Source: an uncultured Bacilli bacterium (GTDB lineage Bacteria > Bacillota_I > Bacilli_A > RF39 > UBA660). From it: a stretch of DNA of 18,610 bases. The position numbers and the translations under genes were made by a program. Below, piece after piece: positions 5,834-11,921 of this stretch (its first letter is position 1; each line of letters begins with the position of its first letter). The notes under the pieces were generated by a model. The model had not been told where the DNA came from. It made no database searches and worked only from the letters and a program-made list of their open reading frames with translations. Location of the stretch: assembly GCA_947625715.1 (NCBI GenBank), contig CANQPR010000015.1, forward strand, positions 1-18,610, given 5' to 3'.

Positions 5834-6272
5834 AATAACTACCCCCCATTTTATCCCATGGCCAAGGATTTTTTAACCAATCATAATTATTTTTGGTAGT
5901 TTCTTTTAAACATAATGGTCCATATTTATTTGCTATATCCATTTCTAATTTATTGTATTCATTAATATATTTTTTAAATTTTTCAAATGTTATCATATCG
6001 TTAGGATTTAAATCTAAGTATAAATTTAAATCATTTATTATAAAAGAATAAGCCATTAATTTTAACATTAAATCTTCTTTTTCATTTTCTGGTTTTAGTT
6101 TTAAATAAGTATATTTTTTATATGGAACATAAGTGTTTTTTTCACTATTACCACGTATGAAAGCTTCTAATGGTTCTAAAAATTGGGCATTTTTAGTTGT
6201 ATTAGAAAAATCGCTTCCTGGTATTTTAAATAAACTTAATTCGTAATCAAAATCAGTATTATCAAATAACAT
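5826..6272 (-). CDS. cotJB: Spore coat protein CotJB with CotJA-like N-terminal extension
   Basis: The C-terminal half (about 68-142) is CotJB: AYSFIINDLNLYLDLNPND, a helical middle, then KYGPLCL and the signature NPWPWD. CotJB alone is about 87 residues, but this protein has 148. The extra N-terminal 60 residues include LEAFIRGN...YVPYKKY, which resembles the C-terminal part of CotJA (the GTIF..L..PF/YVP region). So this may be a CotJA-CotJB fusion, which would explain the missing separate cotJA. In Bacillus the cotJABC operon makes inner coat proteins. GGGGGAT lies 5 nt before the ATG at 6272. Core assignment is firm; the fusion is inference. Confidence 0.82.
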   Translation of the reverse strand: MLFDNTDFDYELSLFKIPGSDFSNTTKNAQFLEPLEAFIRGNSEKNTYVPYKKYTYLKLKPENEKEDLMLKLMAYSFIINDLNLYLDLNPNDMITFEKFKKYINEYNKLEMDIANKYGPLCLKETTKNNYDWLKNPWPWDKMGGSYYV

Positions 6273-6290
6273 TTTTATCCCCCTTCAATT

Positions 6291-6303
6291 TAAAATATGT
6301 ATG
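6291..6303 (-). promoter_or_regulatory. Possible sporulation-sigma -10 before cotJB
   Basis: Overlapping minus-strand matches: CATATTTTA (6291-6299), fitting the sigma-K -10 CATAnnnTA, and CATACATA (6296-6303), close to the sigma-E -10 CATACAAT. No convincing -35 was found. cotJ is a sigma-E operon in Bacillus, so a sporulation promoter would be expected here. Weak evidence. Confidence 0.22.
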
Positions 6304-7336
6304 CATATATTAATTTGCGAGGGCCAATACCTAAATTTTAAATAAATTTTATGTTGTTAATTTATAAGGATTAGTTATAGTTCCATATGTTGGGTCTTCA
6401 TTATATTCAATTTTGACATCGGAATTTAGATACACAACAGGACGAATGGCATTAATATAACGAGCAATACCATAACCTACACCTCCATTATCGCCAACAA
6501 ATCCAACTTGACTAGCATATTTTTTTGTATTATCGCTACCAGCTGTTATTGTCCATTGAGATATTATATTATCAAAAAGCCAATCATTTGTATTACATGT
6601 ACCACCTTCAGTCCATTTTTTATCTACACTGCCGTCATATATACCTTTTTCAATACAGTTATCTGAAGTTCTAAAGGTTGCATATCCATAATCTGTTGGA
6701 TACATCAAACCTACATAACCTGTCCAATCATATTTTCTTTCTACTTCATCGGTGCAATAATAAAATTTATTGTATCCTCCAACACCACTTACATATGAAT
6801 CCTTAGTACAGCCATTCTTTTTGTCATTTTCATTTGTTCTTTCTGCTTTATAAAGCTTATCTAAATATGTGTAATAGGTACCAGTATTAGATGCTCCTGT
6901 AGGCCATTTTATTTTAGTTATCATACTTCTTGCTTCATCATTTATACCAATCTTTTCCCAATCTGGACATTTCTTTACAGTTTCTTCACTTCCAGCATAA
7001 CATATTCCTCCGGCTTCTTTTTTATAATAATTTTCATTTAACACTTTTTCTATAGAAGATGTACTCCACTCATTTACTCCACCTCCTTCATTGATACTTT
7101 TTGGTGATGAATCCCAACTATATCCTCCTATATCATCTCTGATAATTTTTAAGTGATTACCTATGTTACCATTTTCATCTTCTACATTATACATCACCCC
7201 AATGATTCGCCACATTGAATCACCTGCTGAATGAACTTTTTCACAATTATAATGGTATGTTGAATCAGATGTGCATTCATCAAGAGAAGTAAAATAATTA
7301 TATCCCAAAGCATTATTATTATTTGCAAAAAAACCG

Positions 7337-7348
7337 ATATATATATAT
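7337..7348. repeat. (AT)6 tract at the frameshift site of copy 1
   Basis: Six AT units with an A7 run just beside them (7327-7333 on the plus strand, T7 in the coding strand). Gene length is 1529 nt from ATG to stop, one dinucleotide over a multiple of three, so (AT)5 would give an open frame reading DIYIGFFANNNNALGYNYF, in line with the paralogue. Confidence 0.8.
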
Positions 7349-7506
7349 CAGTTTCATAAACATCGTTATTGAAATTTACATAATTATCAGGATTTTTACC
7401 TATAAACCTCAAACTAATATCATTTGTTTCATCATATATTAATTGTGATTTTTTTAATCGCATTATTTCTGCTAGCGCATTATAGTTACTTGATATATTA
7501 CTTCCG

Positions 7507-7766
7507 CTTAAACTTCCTTTTTTAAAATATATATCGCACTTAGTTTTACTCATTGTTAAATTAGTTACTAAAGGAGCCCATTTACTATTATTCCACTCTA
7601 TTGAAGCACCATTATTACATTCACTTCTTTCATATATGTAACCTTTTTCTAGTGTTGGTAATTTTTCTACTGGTTGATTATCTTGATAAAAAGCGAGTGT
7701 TATATCTCCTTTTCCTTCATAGATGAAATTGCCCTCCATCACTTTAAATGATTTTTGCACTTTAAA
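7507..7766 (-). repeat. 260-bp block identical to 9069-9328
   Basis: Compared by eye base by base, these 260 bases are the same in both surface-protein genes, while the flanking bases differ (single mismatches at 7506, 7767 and 7770). It encodes the Cys-pair domain after the signal anchor. Offset between copies is 1562 bp. Confidence 0.85.
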
Positions 7767-7877
7767 ATTGGCAAATGTTTTTTCAATTATTATGCCACCT
7801 ATTAAGAAGACGATAGCTACAAAAACAATTATTATTTTTTTATTTTTCTTTTTCTCTTTATATTGATTTAGTTTCAT

Positions 7878-7903
7878 AAATATCAACTCTATTCTTGATA
7901 TTT
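7878..7903 (-). promoter_or_regulatory. 5' UTR hairpin before copy 1 start codon
   Basis: AAATATCAA (7878-7886) and TTGATATTT (7895-7903) form a 9-bp stem with loop GAATAGAG on the mRNA. The weak Shine-Dalgarno (AGAG) lies at the loop/stem edge and the ATG follows the stem directly. From the -10 position, the transcript should begin at or just before the stem. It may hide the ribosome site or stabilise the 5' end. Confidence 0.6.
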
Positions 7904-7908
7904 ATTTT

Positions 7909-7935
7909 ATTATAATACCCCCCCCCTCGTGTCAA
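7909..7935 (-). promoter_or_regulatory. Promoter of copy 1 with G9 run in the spacer
   Basis: Minus strand: TTGACA (7930-7935), CGA, nine G (7918-7926), TAT, TATAAT (7909-7914). Both boxes are perfect consensus but the spacer is 15 nt, two short of the optimum. Two more G would give 17. Poly-G spacers that slip during replication are a known way to switch promoters on and off. Confidence 0.75.
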
Positions 7936-7942
7936 TAAAATT

Positions 7943-9439
7943 TTACGTAATTAATCTATATGGATTAGTTTTAGAACCATAATCACTAGCATCGTTAGGT
8001 TCGATTTTGACATTACTATTTAAATAGACGACAGGAAAAATTTGAGGAGTTGAAGAAACTATATACTCAGATATCCCGTAAGATTCAATACTAAACAAAT
8101 AATACCCACTGCCATAATATGGCACAGAAGTTATAGTAGCCATAACTATTCTTACATTAGATGTATAATCAGCATTTAACCAATTTCTATCTCCACAATA
8201 TGATGAGTAATTACTTGATGTCCAGTTAGAAATAGTACTATTAGCGCTCATACTAGTTTTTAAACAAATTTTTCTTTTATCTTCACTTCCTCCACCGTTT
8301 GTTGCAAATCCAAAATCACTTGGATACATTAAACCGACATAGCCTGTCCAACTACTTGTTCTTTCTACTTCATCAGTGCAATAATTGTGGCCTTGTTCAC
8401 ATAATTTGCCATTATACATACTTCTTTCTACGTTATACATGTAAAATGGAGTTAAAAAGTCTTTATTATTTCTATCATTATAATCAAATGGTATCGTTCC
8501 CGTATTCCATTTCACCTTACTTACCATATTCCTAGCATCATCATTTAACCCAATACTTTCCCAATCTGGACATTCTTTTATAATCTCATTACTTCCTCCA
8601 TAACATATTCCTCCAGCTTTTTTGTTATAATAATTGTCATTTAATACTTTTTGTATGTCAGCCTCACTCCACTCATTTACTCCAGCGCCATTATTTACAC
8701 TACTTTCTGATGAATCCCAGCTATACTCTCCTATTCTACTTCTAATTAATTTTAGGTGACTTCCCATATTACCATTTTCATCTTCTATATTATTCATTAC
8801 TCCTATTATTCGCCAGGCTGGTACCTGTTCACAACTATAATGATATGAGCCATCACTTTTACATTCTTCCGAAGAATTGAAATATTTATAATTGCTACTA
8901 CTATTGTATCCTTTCCATATATATTCATCATTATTAAAACTTACATAATTGTCTGGATCAGCTCCTACAAATCGTAAATTATTATCATTTGTTAAATCAT
9001 AAATTAATTGTCCTTCTTTTTTATTTATTAAATCTGCTAGGGCATTATAATCACTTGAGGTACTTCCACTTAAACTTCCTTTTTTAAAATATATATCGCA
9101 CTTAGTTTTACTCATTGTTAAATTAGTTACTAAAGGAGCCCATTTACTATTATTCCACTCTATTGAAGCACCATTATTACATTCACTTCTTTCATATATG
9201 TAACCTTTTTCTAGTGTTGGTAATTTTTCTACTGGTTGATTATCTTGATAAAAAGCGAGTGTTATATCTCCTTTTCCTTCATAGATGAAATTGCCCTCCA
9301 TCACTTTAAATGATTTTTGCACTTTAAAGTTAGCAAATGTTTTTTCCATTATTATGCCACCTGCAAAAAGAAGAACAACACCTATAATAATTAGTAATTT
9401 TTTGTTATTCTTCTTTTCTTTATATTGATTTAATTTCAT
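7943..9439 (-). CDS. Membrane-anchored surface protein, copy 2 (498 aa), intact
   Basis: An intact paralogue of the frameshifted gene at 6349-7877. A basic N-terminus (KLNQYKEKKNNKK) precedes one hydrophobic segment (about 16-33) with no clear cleavage site, so it is probably an N-anchored extracellular protein. Residues about 37-125 hold a small domain with paired Cys (SECNNGASIEWNN and SKTKCDIYFKKGS), identical to copy 1. The large C-terminal part has WRIIGVMNN, YSWDSSES, GVNEWS, YVGLMYPSDFGFA, NWTSSNY and PVVYLNSNVKI, ending in NPYRL. It looks like the lectin-fold-like surface domains seen in gut Firmicutes; no enzyme motif is seen. Start is ATG 9439; the TTG/GTG codons upstream lie in the hairpin. 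It is placed 6 nt after a poly-G promoter's 5' UTR hairpin and has no terminator before copy 1. Substrate or partner unknown. Confidence 0.8.
   Translation of the reverse strand: MKLNQYKEKKNNKKLLIIIGVVLLFAGGIIMEKTFANFKVQKSFKVMEGNFIYEGKGDITLAFYQDNQPVEKLPTLEKGYIYERSECNNGASIEWNNSKWAPLVTNLTMSKTKCDIYFKKGSLSGSTSSDYNALADLINKKEGQLIYDLTNDNNLRFVGADPDNYVSFNNDEYIWKGYNSSSNYKYFNSSEECKSDGSYHYSCEQVPAWRIIGVMNNIEDENGNMGSHLKLIRSRIGEYSWDSSESSVNNGAGVNEWSEADIQKVLNDNYYNKKAGGICYGGSNEIIKECPDWESIGLNDDARNMVSKVKWNTGTIPFDYNDRNNKDFLTPFYMYNVERSMYNGKLCEQGHNYCTDEVERTSSWTGYVGLMYPSDFGFATNGGGSEDKRKICLKTSMSANSTISNWTSSNYSSYCGDRNWLNADYTSNVRIVMATITSVPYYGSGYYLFSIESYGISEYIVSSTPQIFPVVYLNSNVKIEPNDASDYGSKTNPYRLIT
9069..9328 (-). repeat. 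260-bp block identical to 7507-7766
   Basis: Second copy of the identical block in the surface-protein gene pair, encoding the domain after the signal anchor. The surrounding coding sequence is clearly diverged, so the identity is local, as after a recent gene conversion, or under strong constraint. Confidence 0.85.
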
Positions 9440-9465
9440 AAATACCAACTCTATTCTTGATATTT
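9440..9465 (-). promoter_or_regulatory. 5' UTR hairpin before copy 2 start codon
   Basis: AAATACCAA (9440-9448) and TTGATATTT (9457-9465) form the same stem as in copy 1, with one G:U pair and the same GAATAGAG loop. The one difference keeps pairing, which favours a selected RNA structure, though a single change is thin evidence. Confidence 0.6.
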
Positions 9466-9467
9466 AT

Positions 9468-9496
9468 TTTATAATAATACCCCCCCCCCGTGTCAA
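9468..9496 (-). promoter_or_regulatory. Promoter of copy 2 with G10 run in the spacer
   Basis: Minus strand: TTGACA (9491-9496), C, ten G (9480-9489), TATTA, TATAAA (9468-9473). That spacer is 17 nt, the optimum. A TATTAT at 14-nt spacing also exists. Compared with copy 1 the G run is one longer, the CGA is reduced to C and one base in the -10 region differs. It lies 6 nt after the end of the upstream ATPase gene, with no terminator between. Confidence 0.75.
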
Positions 9497-9502
9497 TGTT
9501 TT

Positions 9503-11857
9503 TTACATAATTGTTGGGTCAATTTTATGAAATACTTTTATACTTAAATCATATAATTTTTTAAATATATAAAGGGAATCGAAAATTAAAACTATGGCAA
9601 TCAAAATGGTTTGTGGTGTAAATGTAGTTAAAGAAAAAAAGTCTGATTGAAATGATATGCAATAGATAAAGCCAATCAACATGGTTGTAAATAATATACG
9701 TCTAACCCATGTAAACGGTGTGCAAATTTTGTAAAGAAAAATAAACCCTGTTACAGCTGTTAAATACACAGATAAAGTACTTTTAAAGCTGTAACTTAAA
9801 TTGAAAATATGAGAAAAAGCCGTTATTAAAATAATATTAAATACAACTGTTAAAGCTGTTGGCAAACTTCGACTTAATATTTTAAGCAAAAAATTACCTT
9901 TTACTAAATCATTATTTGGCTCAAGTGCTAAAATGAAAGATGGTGCACCAATGGTAAAACTGGTTATTAAAGTTAGTTGTATGGGTACGAAAAAATATTT
10001 GGAACCGACAATAATACTGAATATGATTAATAACATAGTATAAATTGTCTTAACTAATAATAAAGAACTAGATCTTTCAATATTATTAATGGTCCTTCTT
10101 CCTTCTTCAACAATTTTGGGCATAGAATCAAAATTATCATTTAATAAAACTAATTGGGAAACATTTCTAGCAGCATCAGAACCACTTGAAACGGAAATGG
10201 CACAGTCACTTTGTTTTAGGGCTAAAACATCATTTACTCCATCACCTGTCATGGCAACACATTTACCATTTTCCTGTAAAGTTTCCACGATGATTTTTTT
10301 CTGTTTAGGACTAACTCGCCCAAAAATATCATATTCTAAGGCTCCTTTTTTGACTTCTTCATCACTTAAATTTTCTAAATCAATACCTTTTTGATTATCT
10401 AAGCCAATTCTTTTAGCAATTTTTAACACCGTGTTAACATTATCACCAGATATAATTTTAACCATAACGCCTTGTTTTTGAAAATAATTTAAAGTATTTT
10501 TGGCTTCTTTTCTAATTACATCTTCAATTAATATATAACCTAAGGGTTTTAAAGATTTAGGTTGTTTGGTTAAATTTTGTCCTTTACAAACTAATAAAAC
10601 ACGAGAATTTTCTTGATAATTTTTTAAATCTTTTAATTTACTTAATTCGGTTTTATTTAATAAATATTCTGGCGCGCCTAAATAAATAATTTCATTATTA
10701 TCAAATTTTATAGCTGAAAATTTTCGCTCAGAAGAAAAGGCAATGGCATCAATTGCTTGCCAATTAGTTTCTTTGGTAAAATAATCTTTAAGAGCTTTCA
10801 TTGTTGCATTATTTTCTTGAGAGTTTTTTGCAAAGGCTGTTAAAATTTCTTCTAAATTAGTCTTAGAATTAAAATTAATAACTTCTTTTAAAGACATTTT
10901 TCCTTCAGTTAAAGTTCCCGTTTTATCTAGGCATATAACATCAACTCTAGCAAGGGTTTCTATACAATATAATTGTTGGACTAAAACTTTATATTTAGAT
11001 AATCTTATGACACTTACAGCCATTACTGAGCTGGTTAAAAGAACTAAGCCTTCAGGAATCATCCCTATTAAAGCGGCGACAGAAGCAAAAATTGATTCAG
11101 TTATATTACCATTTGTACTATTTAATTGACTAAAAAACATAATAATACCAATAGGAATTATAAAGTAAGATATTAATTTTAAGATTTTTTCAAAGGAATT
11201 TAAAATAATAGAATTGATAGGTTTTTGATATTTAGCTTCTTTAGATATTTGCGATGTATAATTTTCTTTACCAATATGTTCTATTTTGCCAAAACATTGG
11301 CCACTTACTATAAAAGAACCCGATAAAAGCATATCCCCTTTTTTCTTATTTATAGCATCAGGTTCACCAGTTAAAAGCGATTCATTTACTTCAACTTCAC
11401 CATCTAAAATAATGCAATCAGCGACTATTTGATGCCCAAGGGTTAATTGGACAACATCATCTAATACTAATTCATCTAATTTACAATCGATGATTTGACC
11501 ATCTCTTATTACTTTTACATAACTTTCATTTATTAATGATAAACGGTCAATAATTTTTTTAGATATAATTTCTTCAACAATACTTATTATAGAATTAATA
11601 ATAATGACTCCCATAAATAAACAATTTTTTAAACCATTAAATAATTGGCCGGTAAAAAGACCTGCTAAAAAGATAGCTAAGCCAAGAGCTATATTTAAAA
11701 AATTAAAATAAGTAAAAAAATTATCTTTTATTATTTGTTTTATAGTTTTAGTTTTGGGTAGATCATCATAATTTATTAATCCTTGTTCTTTTCTTTTTAT
11801 TACTTGTTCTTTAGTTAGACCCTCTTTTATAGTAGGATTAAAGCGTTTAACATCCAT
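9503..11857 (-). CDS. CtpE-like cation-transporting P-type ATPase
   Basis: A P-type ATPase of 784 residues from the chosen start. Seen in order: actuator LTGEP (about 162-166), membrane IPEGL (about 267-271), phosphorylation DKTGTLT (about 311-317), nucleotide-domain RKFSA, SGDN (about 470) and the hinge TGDGVND (about 537-543), followed by SDCAISVSSGSDAARNVSQLVLL. The last pattern, with VLALK and SGSDAARNVSQLVLL, is typical of the CtpE subgroup, which in Mycobacterium takes up Ca2+. The Ca2+ role here is by family only; other cations are possible. The start is ATG 11857 or 11860, after GAGGTG; the GTG in that motif is not the start. It has its own extended -10 promoter and lies downstream of a P2B-type ATPase. 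Confidence 0.85.
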   Translation of the reverse strand: MDVKRFNPTIKEGLTKEQVIKRKEQGLINYDDLPKTKTIKQIIKDNFFTYFNFLNIALGLAIFLAGLFTGQLFNGLKNCLFMGVIIINSIISIVEEIISKKIIDRLSLINESYVKVIRDGQIIDCKLDELVLDDVVQLTLGHQIVADCIILDGEVEVNESLLTGEPDAINKKKGDMLLSGSFIVSGQCFGKIEHIGKENYTSQISKEAKYQKPINSIILNSFEKILKLISYFIIPIGIIMFFSQLNSTNGNITESIFASVAALIGMIPEGLVLLTSSVMAVSVIRLSKYKVLVQQLYCIETLARVDVICLDKTGTLTEGKMSLKEVINFNSKTNLEEILTAFAKNSQENNATMKALKDYFTKETNWQAIDAIAFSSERKFSAIKFDNNEIIYLGAPEYLLNKTELSKLKDLKNYQENSRVLLVCKGQNLTKQPKSLKPLGYILIEDVIRKEAKNTLNYFQKQGVMVKIISGDNVNTVLKIAKRIGLDNQKGIDLENLSDEEVKKGALEYDIFGRVSPKQKKIIVETLQENGKCVAMTGDGVNDVLALKQSDCAISVSSGSDAARNVSQLVLLNDNFDSMPKIVEEGRRTINNIERSSSLLLVKTIYTMLLIIFSIIVGSKYFFVPIQLTLITSFTIGAPSFILALEPNNDLVKGNFLLKILSRSLPTALTVVFNIILITAFSHIFNLSYSFKSTLSVYLTAVTGFIFLYKICTPFTWVRRILFTTMLIGFIYCISFQSDFFSLTTFTPQTILIAIVLIFDSLYIFKKLYDLSIKVFHKIDPTIM

Positions 11858-11877
11858 CATATCCACCTCTAAAATTT

Positions 11878-11886
11878 ATTATATCA
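11878..11886 (-). promoter_or_regulatory. Extended -10 promoter of the CtpE-like ATPase gene
   Basis: Minus strand TGA-TATAAT (11878-11886 complement), a perfect extended -10, 20 nt before the start codon. No clear -35. Confidence 0.6.
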
Positions 11887-11921
11887 TCAATGTTTAAAAA
11901 AGAAAATTAGCAAAAAAAGAA

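Larger units (their letters stand above)
6349..7877 (-). pseudogene. Frameshifted (possibly phase-variable) membrane-anchored surface protein, copy 1
   Basis: A paralogue of the intact gene at 7943-9439, split in two frames. The 5' part runs from ATG 7877 and leaves the family frame at about 7349, stopping at 7194. The 3' part is open from before 7308 to 6349. The break is at an (AT)6 tract (7337-7348), next to a T7 run. One AT fewer, or one added base, restores a single frame; with one AT removed it is 508 residues. The rebuilt protein has a signal anchor (about 17-37), a Cys-pair domain (SECNNG...SKTKCDIYF, about 40-110) and a large C-terminal domain with WRIIGVMYN, YSWDSSP, VNEWS, YVGLMYPTDYGYA and RPVVYLNSDVKI. 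That domain resembles lectin-like surface modules in gut Firmicutes (DUF6273-type; family name not certain). Whether dead or switched off cannot be told. Confidence 0.8.

Noticed and set aside
7194..7308. Two separate genes overlapping at the copy 1 locus
   Set aside because: Alignment with the intact paralogue shows one protein split by a frameshift; the downstream ATG at 7308 is an internal Met codon region with no ribosome site.
6349..9448. Diversity-generating retroelement with lectin-fold targets
   Set aside because: The C-terminal domains look lectin-like, but there is no reverse transcriptase and no template repeat in the window.
10089..10394. Plus-strand open frame of about 100 codons
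   Set aside because: It is antisense to the conserved hinge region of the CtpE-like ATPase and has no family features or ribosome site.
10670..10682. GGCGCGCC in AT-rich DNA
   Set aside because: It is within the ATPase coding sequence (Gly-Ala-Pro codons) and needs no other explanation.
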